DNA from: Rhodococcus sp. (in: high G+C Gram-positive bacteria)
Lineage (GTDB): Bacteria > Actinomycetota > Actinomycetes > Mycobacteriales > Mycobacteriaceae
NCBI GenBank assembly: GCA_004211695.1
Contig: SEEV01000024.1
Coordinates: forward strand, 1 to 51,715
DNA length: 51,715 bases
Direction of reading: 5' to 3'
A program made the position numbers and the translations under genes. A model generated the notes under the pieces. It had not been told where the DNA came from, ran no database searches, and was given only the letters and a program-made list of their open reading frames with translations. This document shows, one piece after another, positions 26,952-36,776 of this stretch (positions within the stretch are counted from its first letter, which is position 1; each line of letters starts with the position of its first letter).

Positions 26952-27233
26952 CCTCAATCTTGCATGCCTCTGACGTGTCGCTCTGATCGGTGTCGCGTTG
27001 GGTATTTCGGCGTGGATTCGGTGCTCGGCAACGAGCGCTCGCCCGACGCGGTCGGGTGGTCATCGGGGTCCAGGGCCACACTTCCGAACAGGGTTTATGT
27101 GGAGACCGAGGAAGGACATCATGGGAACGAGGAAGTATCCGCCGGTTGCTGAGCGCTGATATTCACTGCGTTCGAGGAGCACCTTTCTGGCGGGCAAGCC
27201 TACTTCGTGGGGCCAGGCGCCGGTTCTCCGCGA

Positions 27234-27392
27234 TCATTGCCGTCGACGGCGGTCGTCGCGCTCGCCGTGATCGGCCTCGGCCTGGCGGATCCAGTTCCGC
27301 AGCGCCTCCGGGTGCACGTTCAGGCGGAGTACCGGCTTCGGATCGGACTCCCGATACAACCGCACCGCCCGCTCCCGCAGCTCCGGAGAAAC
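27234..27392 (-). pseudogene. IS3 orfA middle fragment in inverted orientation
   Basis: The leftward frame reads SPELRERAVRLYRESDPKPV and continues through HPEALRNWIRQAEADHG before a TGA. This is the helix-turn-helix region of IS3-family OrfA. It lacks its start and its leucine-zipper end, both of which lie on the opposite strand nearby. Confidence 0.7.
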
Positions 27393-27483
27393 GGGGGAGG
27401 CTCAGTGTTACTAGCCTCGAGCTTTCACGCCGATTTTGGCGGGGCCGCGTGTTGATCATGAAGAAAGGTGCTCCGAACTGGGA

Positions 27484-27600
27484 GAATGCGACTGGGAGGT
27501 GGCGGAGCTGCGGCGGGTGAACGAGGTGCTGCGGGCGGCGAGCGCGTATTTCGCTGCGGAGATCGACCCGACCCACGGAGTAGGTCATGAGTTTCATTGA
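27484..27600 (+). pseudogene. IS3 orfA C-terminal fragment
   Basis: The rightward frame reads VAELRRVNEVLRAASAYFAA and ends in a TGA at 27598-27600, overlapping the orfB start by 14 bases. This is the OrfA coiled-coil end, in the normal position relative to orfB. Confidence 0.68.
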
Positions 27601-28091
27601 TGCGCATGACTTCTCGGTCGGTCTCGTATTGCCGGTCCTGAATGTCCCGGCGTCGACCTACTACGACTGGCGGGCGCGAGCAACCCTGCCCGCTCGGCAC
27701 CGGCGTGAGGACGCCGAGCTGCTGGCGTTGATCGACGAGATCCGCGCGTCATACGAGTTCGCGGGCGCGTACGGATCCCCGAGGGTGTGGCTGGAGCTGC
27801 GCCGCCGCGGGGTGAGGGTCGACCGCAAACGGGTCGAGCGGATCATGCGCGAGAACGGACGCCGAGGGCGCCTACCTACGCAAGGGGTGGAAGGGTGGCT
27901 CGACGAAGCAGAATCCGCGGCACACCGCCACCCCGGATCCGCTGGACCGGGACTTCACCGCGACGCCGCCCAACACCAAGTGGGTGGCCGACCTGACGCG
28001 GATCCTCACCGGTGAGGGTGCGTTGTGGTTGGCGATCGCCGGGCGGGACCGCACCCCGGAGCGCACCGTCACCTTCGATTCCGCCACCTGA
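27587..28091 (+). pseudogene. IS3 orfB (DDE transposase) truncated and frameshifted
   Basis: The start MSFIDAHDFSVGLVLPVL, then STYYDWRAR and YGSPRVWLELRRRGV, is the N-terminal region of IS3 OrfB. Near 27865-27875 the frame shifts; the continuation AYLRKGWKGGSTKQNPRH leads to NTKWVADLTRI, which includes the first catalytic Asp of the DDE domain. After LWLAI the expected integrase core is missing because IS21 DNA follows. It is non-functional. Confidence 0.75.
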
Positions 28092-28497
28092 TCGGCGAAT
28101 CGCACTGCCACATAGCCTCGTACCGTCGATTTCGACACCGCGACACGTGGTCGTCACGCAGGCGTTGCGCGATCGTCGCGACCGTCACCGACGCCCCCAA
28201 CTGACCCTCGATCCAGTCGTGATGCGCTGCGATCGCCGGCCACGTCACCGCCCGCGCCTGCCGGCCACGTCACCGCCCGCGCCTGCCGGGTCGCCGACCT
28301 CCGGGAACCACCCCGAGATCGGCTCCCGCCAGAGCGCCTCGTTGAACTTCCCACCCTCGCCCGGCGTCAACCCGGAAACCAAGGCCGCGGTCAGGAATTT
28401 TCGGATGGTTTTGCGGTCGATCCCCAGGGCCGTCGAGATCTGCACCTGAGACCGGCCGGCATGCCAAATGCCGGAACAACTCCATCAGATCGATCAT
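28060..28497 (-). pseudogene. IS21-family istA N-terminal fragment, multiply disrupted
   Basis: It starts MIDLMELFRH at 28497. One extra T in the following TTT shifts the frame; the true frame then reads QISTALGIDRKTIRKFL and GGKFNEALWREPISGWFPEV. A perfect 25-bp tandem duplication (28236-28260 and 28261-28285) shifts it again, and the last part reads VSKSTVRGYV followed by FADQVAESKVTV before the IS3 junction. IstA is normally above 400 residues; only the first third is present and istB is absent. Confidence 0.75.
28236..28285. repeat. Perfect 25-bp tandem duplication inside istA
   Basis: CCGGCCACGTCACCGCCCGC plus five further bases is repeated exactly twice head to tail. As 25 is not a multiple of three it disrupts the istA frame. 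The identity of the copies implies a recent event or an assembly artefact. Confidence 0.85.
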
Positions 28498-28610
28498 CGT
28501 CCCGTTCTCCTTGCCACCGTCAGGCCCCTTCCCCGGGCCGTTGTCGGTGGCCCAGTCAGGAGCGAACCTGCAGCAGCGCCGGAACCCCGGCCGACCCGCC
28601 CCAGGGGTGG

Positions 28611-28654
28611 GGAATTACGTGACGGACAAACCCCTCAACCCGAGGAATTACATG
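28611..28654. repeat. GGAATTAC[GA]TG repeats, likely IS21-type terminal repeats
   Basis: GGAATTACGTG at 28611-28621 and GGAATTACATG at 28644-28654 lie 33 bp apart between istA and the PucR gene. Multiple short repeats near the ends are typical of IS21-family elements. The end of the element is probably just beyond, near 28660-28675, next to the 3' end of the regulator gene. Confidence 0.5.
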
Positions 28655-28670
28655 CCTGCTGACAGTCGGA

Positions 28671-30056
28671 TCACTTCGCGCCTCGATCGTCCGTCCCGTC
28701 ACCCGTTCCCTCATCTTCTCTGGACACTTCCTCGGCAGTCCCGTGAATCTCATCCTCTTCCTTCTGATGAGACCCTTCACGAGCCTGCTCGCTTGGGGCA
28801 CAACAGTATTCCTGGAGCAGGAGAGCGGTCCAGGTCTCGAGTTGTCGCTCGCCCACCGGCCGCCCAAGGATTTCGGATGCTCGCCTGAGTCGGTAGGTAA
28901 CTGTGTTCCTCGCAACGTGAAGCTTCGCCGCCGTCGCATTGGGACTGTGGTTCTCTAGATACGTACGGAGTGTCAGTCGCAGATCCGCTGTCTTGGGGTC
29001 GTCCGTCGCAAGATCTCCTAATTCGAAAGCGACGAACTCCGCCGCTGCGTCTGGCTCCTTTAGGAGGATGCTCAGGAGGCTTACGTCGTCATACAAGCAG
29101 CTCGAAGGCTCGGGCCCTCGGTGCAGTTGAGCTATGCGGTGGACTTCGAGAGCTTGCCGGTGCGTACGCCGGAAACCGATCGGTCCGTACCCGAGTCGAC
29201 CGACCGCGAGCCGGGGGCCACGCAATTGCGGCAGTAGGCGGACATCTAACTGCACGGATGAATTCCCCCACGCCCACAACGTCTGGAGCCCACGGGGCAT
29301 GATCAGTGTCTGCGTGGCACCGAGGACGGCGAGCACATGATGCGCCGCCTCGACAAGGAGGGTATCGGATCCGGCCGAGGACTCGAGGTATACGACAATG
29401 CCTACGTGATAGCGGTGCGCGAGGTCGTAGGCCAGTCGGTGACTCGCTTCGTCCAGGTTTGACTCATCTCCCTGGAGAACGCGCTCGAGCGCCTTAGCGC
29501 GTGCGGCGTGCACAGAAGCGCTCCAGTCCCGTTCGGCCGCTTCGAAGGCCGGCCCGACCTCGGTGACGAGCCCTTCAACGTACTCGAACAAGACTCGGGA
29601 GATGAGCTGCAACTGCTCGGCGTGCTCTGCCGTCGGCACGAGGCCACGACAGGCGGTCATAAGCTGGTCTGCCACATATGCGTGGCCCTGACGAACCTGA
29701 GCCAGTAGTTGGGCCAAGGGGATGCGCCGCTGAATGAGATCCGCGATGTACCTGTTTGCATCCGGGTTCAGGAAGGGTGGTACCGGTTTACCTCGATACA
29801 GGCTCTCCAAAATAGACAGATACCCAGACTCGAAGCCAAGGCGTTGGGCGATGGTCAAGCTGCGACCACTCCGCGGGACAGCTGATCCTGTCACAGGGTT
29901 CAGGGCCGCATCTGCGGCGATTCGGACAGCCCAGTTTATGGCGTCCGGCCCGACCAACTCACGGATCGGCGCGACCGTAGCCTCTGTACAAACAGGCATC
30001 AGAACCTCGCCGTCTGGGACACGGAGACGTCGGACCCAAGATGCGGAGGCCTTCAT
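28671..30056 (-). CDS. PucR/CdaR-family transcriptional regulator
   Basis: A 461-residue regulator with a helical N-terminal half, a central GGDEF-like/sensor segment and the C-terminal PucR helix-turn-helix: LRLTLRTYLENHSPNATAAK followed by LHVARNTVTYRLRRASEILG. GGGAGGAATTTC before the ATG is an excellent ribosome site. After the normal end (ALLLQEYCC) about 40 very acidic residues follow, up to a stop that lies at the IS21 end, so the tail may come from the insertion. It is divergent from the esterase at 30371 and may control it or the nearby catabolic island. Confidence 0.83.
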   Translation of the reverse strand: MKASASWVRRLRVPDGEVLMPVCTEATVAPIRELVGPDAINWAVRIAADAALNPVTGSAVPRSGRSLTIAQRLGFESGYLSILESLYRGKPVPPFLNPDANRYIADLIQRRIPLAQLLAQVRQGHAYVADQLMTACRGLVPTAEHAEQLQLISRVLFEYVEGLVTEVGPAFEAAERDWSASVHAARAKALERVLQGDESNLDEASHRLAYDLAHRYHVGIVVYLESSAGSDTLLVEAAHHVLAVLGATQTLIMPRGLQTLWAWGNSSVQLDVRLLPQLRGPRLAVGRLGYGPIGFRRTHRQALEVHRIAQLHRGPEPSSCLYDDVSLLSILLKEPDAAAEFVAFELGDLATDDPKTADLRLTLRTYLENHSPNATAAKLHVARNTVTYRLRRASEILGRPVGERQLETWTALLLQEYCCAPSEQAREGSHQKEEDEIHGTAEEVSREDEGTGDGTDDRGAK

Positions 30057-30139
30057 GAAATTCCTCCCGGCGGTAGTGCGGTGGACCTATTGTGGCAGGC
30101 CAAGAAAACCGGTTCAGCACCCCTCTGGCGGAGAGCATG

Positions 30140-30154
30140 TTCCGCAGGGGGGAA
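30140..30154. promoter_or_regulatory. Palindromic putative operator, copy 3 (one mismatch)
   Basis: TTCCGC-AGG-GGGGAA matches the 15-bp palindrome at 22369-22383 except for one base in the right arm. It lies in the 314-base divergent region between the PucR gene and the esterase. This links the esterase to the same putative regulon as the BVMO/P450 island. No gene is seen in 30057-30370. Confidence 0.45.
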
Positions 30155-30370
30155 TCCTCTGTAGAAGCTATACGCCCGCCCGATTGCCGACCCGTATGTT
30201 CAGGGAACCGGACCAGGGAGATCGACACCGTAACTGCAGCTGAACCGCTCGAGGAAGCCGACTCTTTCGAATCGCCACCCAAGGGTTCACAAGACAATCA
30301 GAGTTGACAAACGGCTGTCGACATACCCCTCTCGAATAACACGTTACCCAAGATGAGCAGGACGGACGAC

Positions 30371-31342
30371 ATGACAATTTTTCCCACCCTCGACCCCGAG
30401 CTGGCTCCAGCGGTCTCAATGATTCCGAGTCTGGACCTGGCCGACGTGCACTCCGCCAGGGCGACGCTCGATTCCCTGGTCGGCACTGCACTGAGCGACC
30501 TCTCGTACGACGGCGTCGACGTACGCGAGATCTCGGCACCCGGACTGGCCGGGGCCCCCGACGTGACCATCCGATTTTTCACCCCCCAGAACAGTCATGA
30601 CCCGTTGCCGGTACTGGTGTGGTTCCACGGCGGAGGGTTTGTACTCGGCACGGCAATATCCAGCGATCCTTTCTGCGTCGATGTCACACGCGAACTCGGA
30701 TTCGCCGTGGCGAACGTCGAGTACCGACTGGCGCCGGAAACTCCTTACCCCGGGCCAGTCGATGATGGCTACGCCGCGCTGACCTACGTTCACGAGCACG
30801 CGGAGGAGTTACAGATCGACCCCACGCGTATCGCTGTTGGCGGTCAAAGCGCCGGTGGAGGAATCGCCGCCGGAATCGTCCTGAGAGCCCGCGATGAAGG
30901 CGTCGTCCCAGTGGCCTTCCAGTTTCTCGAGATTCCCGAACTCGACGATCGCCTGGCTACGACTTCGATGAAGACTTTCGTCGACACTCCGATGTGGCAC
31001 CAGCCCAACGCCATCCTGTCCTGGCAGTACTACCTCGGTGACTCGTACTCCGGCCCGGACGACGAATGCGTCTCCATCTATGCCGCTCCTGCCCGCGCAA
31101 GTGATCTGCGCGGCTTGCCGCCGACCTACCTGTCCACCATGGAGCTCGACCCCCTGCGCGATGAGGGGATCGACTACGCCGTCCGATTGCTCGGTGCCGG
31201 AGTCAGCGTAGAACTGCACTCATTCCCCGGAACATTCCATGGGTCCGCTCTGCTGGCAACAGCCGAGGTCAGCAAACGCGGTCACGCCGAAGCACTCGGC
31301 GCGCTACGCAGAAATTTGCGCGTGCCATTGGCGATTTTCTAG
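30371..31342 (+). CDS. Alpha/beta hydrolase of the hormone-sensitive-lipase group (esterase)
   Basis: From the ATG at 30371 (AGGACG upstream) the product is 323 residues; an ATG at 30353 is the alternative. HGGGF at about 86-90 forms the oxyanion hole, GQSAGG at about 158-163 holds the nucleophile Ser160, and ELDPLRDEG and GTFHGS give the acid and histidine. This is the family IV bacterial esterase pattern. The shared palindrome suggests co-regulation with the BVMO, so hydrolysis of a BVMO-made ester is a reasonable hypothesis. Cytoplasmic. Confidence 0.87.
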   Translation: MTIFPTLDPELAPAVSMIPSLDLADVHSARATLDSLVGTALSDLSYDGVDVREISAPGLAGAPDVTIRFFTPQNSHDPLPVLVWFHGGGFVLGTAISSDPFCVDVTRELGFAVANVEYRLAPETPYPGPVDDGYAALTYVHEHAEELQIDPTRIAVGGQSAGGGIAAGIVLRARDEGVVPVAFQFLEIPELDDRLATTSMKTFVDTPMWHQPNAILSWQYYLGDSYSGPDDECVSIYAAPARASDLRGLPPTYLSTMELDPLRDEGIDYAVRLLGAGVSVELHSFPGTFHGSALLATAEVSKRGHAEALGALRRNLRVPLAIF

Positions 31343-31512
31343 ATTCTGTGGACGCAAGGACTGATGTACCGGGCTCTGAAAACTCGACGCGAACTCCATG
31401 AGCCTGGTACAAGGGCCGAGCGCTCCGACACGGCGGGCCAGCCCGGTGCAGGGAACCCGCAGATGCAGTGCCCAATGTCTGGTCCACAACCAGCGTTGTG
31501 GGTAACCCGCCG

Positions 31513-32316
31513 CTACACCGAATCGTCGTGGCGAATCGCGATTTCCTTTTCGATCACGTTCACAGCCTTCTTCAAACGCGTTGTCAAGTCATGGAGTTCG
31601 CCGCTCGGAAGACGAGTTGTGGGTGCCGCCAACGCGATCGCGGCGATTGTGCGACCCGACTCATCGTGAAGTGGTGCCCCGACCGCGGTAACTCCTACTT
31701 CTGTTTCCCCAACATTGATCGCGTAACCTCGGTGATGTGCGGTAGCGAGTTCTCGACGTAACGCCAGCATCTTGACCGGCTCTGTAGGCGACGACGGGGT
31801 CGCTCCAGGCAGACCGAAAGGGTACAAGGCCCGAACAGCTTCTGCGGACATTTCGCCGAGAATCGCCTTGCCGGCCGCGGTGGAGTGTGCGGGCAGAAGC
31901 ATCCCCACCCGTGAACCCACACGTGGGAACTGTTCACTGCTCATTCCGTCGATGATTCGAACGCTATTTCCCTCGAGTACAGCTAGATGGCACGTCTTGC
32001 CGGTATGACTGACCAACTCGCGCATATGGAGCCGAACCTTGGGTTGCCATCTCGGCATGCGCTCGGACGCCAGGCCTGTGTGAGTGAAGGCTGGGCCGAT
32101 CCGGTATATATGCGCGGCGTCCCTCATCACGAAGCCCCGCCTGTTGAGGGCATCGAGCAGTCGGTGCGAGGTCGACCTCGACACACCCAGGTGATCGGCC
32201 ACATCCACCACTCGCACACTTTTGGTTTCTCCAACCAACATCAGAATTCGTAACGCATTGTCAACAGATCCCATGGAGCGAGTCGCCTCGTTCATACTCA
32301 ACTCTGCAACGCTCAT
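31513..32316 (-). CDS. IclR-family transcriptional regulator
   Basis: A 267-residue IclR protein. The winged helix (VVDVADHLGVSRSTSHRLLD at about 36-55) is followed by the GAF-like effector domain with GKTCHLAVLEG, HSTAAGKAIL and NVGETEVGVTAVGAP. AGAGG precedes the ATG. It converges on the esterase gene. It is the closest IclR gene to the three TTCCGC-N3-GCGGAA sites, so it is the leading candidate to bind them; two other IclR genes near 39 kb compete for that role. Confidence 0.87.
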   Translation of the reverse strand: MSVAELSMNEATRSMGSVDNALRILMLVGETKSVRVVDVADHLGVSRSTSHRLLDALNRRGFVMRDAAHIYRIGPAFTHTGLASERMPRWQPKVRLHMRELVSHTGKTCHLAVLEGNSVRIIDGMSSEQFPRVGSRVGMLLPAHSTAAGKAILGEMSAEAVRALYPFGLPGATPSSPTEPVKMLALRRELATAHHRGYAINVGETEVGVTAVGAPLHDESGRTIAAIALAAPTTRLPSGELHDLTTRLKKAVNVIEKEIAIRHDDSV

Positions 32317-32893
32317 CTCACACCTCTCGAAACGGCCCGACCAGTAGGTAATTTTTTTCTGCTCTACTTCCCCTTATTGCGCATGTTGACGAAATCGGCT
32401 TCCTCAGCCGACAGCCTCACTAGGCCTATGACTGGCCGGCGGATAGCAAACGCTCCTACCCAAACCGAGCACCGTCTTCAGTGAGCTCTGCGCCAAGGGA
32501 TTGCCGGTGAATCTACGTTGGCTAGCTGGGCGTTTCTTGCGCCGATTGCACAAGGTATGTCTCAAAACAGATGCGCCGATGCAATTTCTGTGCAAGACCT
32601 GCCCGTCGACGCTTCGGCGCTTCTCGTGTTGAGCACAAGCCAGCAGGTACTCACGATCCGTCCCTACTGTGGCAATGTCGCATCGGCCGAGTCAGGGCGT
32701 GCGAGAGACCTGCGAAGTACGGTCCCGACCCCCGCACAGGTCGGGAAGGTCATGTTGCTGTGCCCGTAGTCGGCATGGCTACTCTCGGCCTGTGGGCATC
32801 GGAAGAAATCGTCGAGGACGCCGCTACAGTTCTGCGCTGTCCTCGTCTCGGTGCCAGCGGTCGGTCTTAGAAGCACGCCGCTGGTCAAGCCTG
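32317..32893. other. Region without a recognised gene
   Basis: This 577-base stretch is upstream of the IclR gene and downstream of the isocitrate dehydrogenase ghost. Open frames on both strands are short and unlike known proteins. A small inverted repeat (TCGGCT...AGCCGA, about 32394-32410) is the only structure noted. It may be further decayed coding DNA. Confidence 0.4.
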
Positions 32894-33150
32894 TCAGTCG
32901 TTCTTCTGCAGATTCTCGTCGAGTGCGCCGAGGAACTCCTCGGTGGTCAGGAAGCTTGGTCGCTGACGACCAGAATCGCGAGGTCCTTGATTATCTGGCC
33001 CCCTCGACGGTCTTGATGACCACTTCCTCAAGTTTCTGGGCGAAGCCAATGACGTCGCGGCTGTTGTCCACTTGCCGCGGTGCTCGAGGCCACGGGTCCA
33101 CGACCGTCTCCATCGATGCGGAGTTCGACTCGTTGTCCTGCACGCGTCGG
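32894..33150 (-). pseudogene. C-terminal ghost of NADP-dependent isocitrate dehydrogenase
   Basis: Leftward fragments in shifting frames match the end of dimeric NADP isocitrate dehydrogenases: SWTRGLEHRGK, then VIGFAQKLEEVVIKTVEG, then IIKDLAILVV and finally FLTTEEFLGALDENLQK before the stop at 32894. Intact enzymes have AWTRGL...RGK, KTVESGKMTKDLA and TTEEFL in this order. At least three frame changes separate the pieces and the rest of the ~400-residue enzyme is absent. A stretch just upstream (MTTPDAGWKMHMMDLTVPWV, from 33261) is open but unrecognised. Confidence 0.65.
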
Positions 33151-33292
33151 CGAGCCGGGACGCCGTCGCACTCGTTTTGATGCTGCCTGCGTACTGGGCA
33201 CCACCCACGGGACGGTGAGGTCCATCATGTGCATCTTCCACCCTGCGTCCGGCGTGGTCATTGAACCCGCACGACACACCGAGTTCCCCCAA

Positions 33293-36200
33293 TTAGGTCG
33301 GCTGCTTCTCCAGGTCGGCGAGATAGTCCTCCAATCCGACCCAGCCGGTAGTGTCAGTGTCGGCACCTTCCCGTAGATGCGGTCGCAAATTTCTTGCTAG
33401 CTGAGTCACCGCAGGTCCGGCGTCGAGGATCGGTCGTAGCAGCCCGAGGCGAGCGCACTGCCCGGCGAGCGGCAACAGCTCCGTCAGCGCGGTATCTTGC
33501 TGCCCCATGGTGGCTAACACCTCCACCTTCAGCAACGCGGCGTTGAGGAATGCCCGCGGGCGGGCCCGTCGATCGATCGACTCGACGAGGGCGTGTGCCC
33601 TCTCGTATACGGGCTCGAGTTCCCGAATACCGGTGTGGGCGGTCAGTGCCGCCCGGATCCTCGAGCCCTCCTCCATTTCGAAGGTGACGACAGCAATTCC
33701 GTTTTTCCGGTCGGGCAGTTGCCGGCTCTCGAGATCGAGAACCGGGGCCCCGGGAGCCGCACGTCCGATTCTCGCTCGGACGCGTTCGTTGGCGATTCGC
33801 GCGGCCAATCGGGGCAAGCACAGTTGCTGCGCCAACCGGGCACCCTCATCGAGACGCAACATGGCCATATCCCTCTGTCCCAGAAGGAACTTCAATCGGG
33901 CACCCGTGCCGTAGGTGGCGACCATGAAGTCAACGGTGCCACCCTCGGCGCCCAGTGTCTGGCTACGGTCGAGTAGTTGGTCGGCATCGGCGAGGTGCCC
34001 CTGTTCGTACAGCAGATCGCCGAGTAAGGCAGCGGTGAGCCGGGTGCCGTAGCCAAGGCCTTCTTCGGCGTTAGAGGCTAATGCCATAGCGTGCCGGAAA
34101 CTCGCCTCAGCCGCCGGCAGATCGAGTTGTTCCCGTGCCGCGATCCCGGCCATGCAATATCCGTACATCACACTGAAGGGCCCGGTGGATCGTCGGTGGA
34201 AGGGCAGCGCCCATTTCTGCCATCGCCGAGCTTCGTCGAAGTCGAAGCGGTAGATCGCGTGGAAGGATGCGACGTCGGCGGCTCCGCACAACACCCAGGG
34301 TCGCAGTGTGCTCGCGCGTGCAATGCATCCCTCGACTGCCTCGTCGAGTCCGTCGATCTCGTCGTCGAAGACGGTGACGGTGGCTCGGATGAAGGCAGCC
34401 TCGACGCGCATATCCGCTACCGCGCTGTCGCCGCCTCCGCTGGTCAGTGCCGCCTCCGCGACGGCGAGGAATTGCTCGGCGTCGCGGGGGTGGTGCAGCA
34501 GCGCGTGCGCCCAGGCGAGTGCGATCTGCAGCCGGGGGTGATCGGTGGTCTTCTTCGTCGGCAGTTTCGCGGCGAGACCGAGCAGTGTTCCCATTTGCGA
34601 CCGCTCGAGCAGGTCCATCGCCGCGTTCTCGACGAGTCCGAACTCGATCGGGGTCGTCACGCTCGAGGCGGCGTTGGAGGAACTCGGCGAACAGATGGTG
34701 ATAACGGAACCACTCCCCCTCGTCGTCGAGGCGGCGCAGGAACAGATCACGTGCCTCGACGTCCTCGAGGGCGGCTTGCCCGTCCTGGTCGCCGGTGAGT
34801 GCCCGCGCCAGGCCGCCGCAGGTCTTCTCGGTGATCGAGGTGGTGAGCACGAAATCGAGTGTGTGTCGATCGAGACTGCCGAGGACGTTCTCGGCGAGGT
34901 ACTCGCCGATAGCCCGGTTCCCTCCGGACAGGTGGTCGATCAGCTCGCGGGGGTGCGGGTGATCGCGCAGTGCCAGCGAGACCAGTTGCAGTGCCGCCGC
35001 CCACCCGTCAGTCGACTGTTCGAGTTCGACGATATCGGGTTCGTCCAGATCGAGACCGGTCCGGTCGACAAGTAGCTGTGTCGACTCTCGGACATCGAAC
35101 CGCAGTGCTGCGGAATCTATTTCGACGAGCTCGTTGTGCACACTCATCGTGCTGAGCGGAAGGCCGAGCCGGGTGCGGCTGGTGACGATCAGGTGCAGGT
35201 GGTGGCAACCATGTTCGAGTAAGAACGCCAGTGCCGACCGCGTGTCGTCGTTGCTCACGCGGTGCCAGTCGTCGATGACGAGGGCGACGTGTTGGTCGGC
35301 CGAGTGCAGCTTGTCGATCAACGAGGTCAGAACGTACCTTTCGCGGCCGGCGCCGTGGACTTCGAGTTCGCGTACCAGTTCCCGGCCGAAGGCTGGGTGT
35401 GCGACGGCAATGGCCTCGATCAGGTGGGTGAGGAACCAGATGAGCGTGTTGTCGTCATTGTCGATCGTCAGCCAGGCGGTCGCCACGCCGTCACTCCGTA
35501 ATGCCTCGAGGCGTTGGGCGGCCAGTGTGCTCTTGCCGAATCCCGCGGGTGCATGAATGAGCACCAGGCGCGGACGACCGCTGCGGCGCAGTCGCTCGAG
35601 CAGATGCGTGCGCGCCACCGCCGCACCCGGTGTGACCGGCGGGCGGTACTTGGTGGAGGCGCTCGGTGGCGGAGGGAGATCTCGACGCGTCCCGTTGCCG
35701 CGTCGGTATCGAAGATAGTCCGACACGCCGACCTTGATCTCGTCCGAGGGTCGGAAGGGACGGTCGTCGTCACCGACGAGGGGAAGCGGAATGTCCGCCA
35801 TGGCGAGGCCGATGTGTTCGCCCGCCTCTCGCAGCGCCCCGCCCAGGTCCACAGCGGTGCTGGGGCGTTCAGCTGGGTCCCGGGCCATGGCCGACTCGAT
35901 CACCTCGCACACGGCCTCCGGAACTCCCTGGTCGCGAAGATCGGGCAACGGCTCCGAGCCGATGCGCAGGAGTTGGGCGAAGACCTGCTCCCCGCGGCGA
36001 CGGGCATAGGCCGGCCGGCCGGCGAGGGCGGTGAACAGTGTCGCGCCGAGTCCGTAGACGTCGGTGACGGTGGACGCGTCGGCGCCGCTGAGCAGTTCCG
36101 GGGCGGTGTAGGCGGGGGATCCGGCGACCAGGCCCTGCGTGGTCTCCTCACCTCCGGTGATCCGGGCGATGCCGAAGTCGGTCAACTGTGGTTCGCCGTA

Positions 36201-36677
36201 TTCGGTCAGCAGGATGTTGGCCGGTTTGATGTCGCGATGCAGCACTCCCCCGCGGTGTGCGGTTTCGAGGGCGCCGGCGAGTTTGACGCCGACGGCCAGT
36301 GTCTCGGCGGTCGTCAAGGCACCGCGGTGGGTGATCCAGGAGTCGAGGGAGTCGCGGCGGTGGAACGGCATCACGATGTAGGGGCGTCCGGTGTAGGTGA
36401 TTCCGGCTTGCAGGACGTGGACGATGTTCGGGTGCCCGGACAGTCTCCCCATGGCCTGCTGCTCGCGCAGAAAACGTGCGCGATCCATGTGGTCCGGATC
36501 GGGGCTGAGCACTTTGACGGCAACCAACCGGTCGAGCGCTGGTTGGCGGCATCGGTACACGATGCCGAACCCGCCGCGGCCAGCGATGCTGGCGTCCTCG
36601 AAGCCTTCGGCCGCCAGCTCCGCGACGATGTCCGCGTCGATCTGGCGTTGGGTGTTGTCGGTGGGGTCGTCCGGCAT
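33293..36677 (-). pseudogene. pknK: PknK-type Ser/Thr kinase-AAA-MalT-like regulator, broken by an out-of-frame deletion
   Basis: The N-terminal part has a complete Hanks kinase: GRGGFG (33-38), VAVKVL with Lys55, HRDIKPAN (147-154), DFG (167-169) and APE. An ATPase domain follows with APAGFGKST and VALVIDDWH, then a MalT-like helical-repeat region, the order known from Mycobacterium PknK (about 1110 residues). At about 34645-34655 FLQRRLERDDPDR jumps into another frame at GLVENAAMDLLERSQ, and some 35-40 residues expected between them are missing. The remaining C-terminal repeats are intact in the new frame down to 33293. As written, a truncated kinase-ATPase with a random tail would be made. 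Confidence 0.85.
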
Positions 36678-36776
36678 GGCTGGCCCTCAGCGCGCCGTGA
36701 CCGGTTCGTCGATGCGCCGCGCCCCGGCTGACCAGCTCCTGCCCATGGGGTCTCCTCGCGATGCAACTACCCCATT

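Larger units (their letters stand above)
27121..28090 (+). mobile_element. Rearranged IS3-family insertion sequence remnant
   Basis: The pieces of an IS3-type element are present but shuffled. At 27121 the orfA start MGTRKYPP runs rightward and is soon lost. A central orfA piece (27234-27392) runs leftward. The orfA C-terminus (27484-27600) and half of orfB (27587 on) run rightward again. The inverted block is bracketed by imperfect inverted repeats at 27170-27188 and 27462-27478 (core AGAAAGGTGCTC). OrfB is cut and abuts a leftward IS21-type istA fragment near 28060-28090. No intact transposase remains. Confidence 0.72.

Noticed and set aside
28236..28285. CRISPR-like repeat
   Set aside because: Only two contiguous 25-bp copies without spacers; a tandem duplication within istA.
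32518..32769. Possible decayed IclR effector domain on the plus strand
   Set aside because: Only a faint resemblance over about 30 residues and no helix-turn-helix; not enough to support a call.
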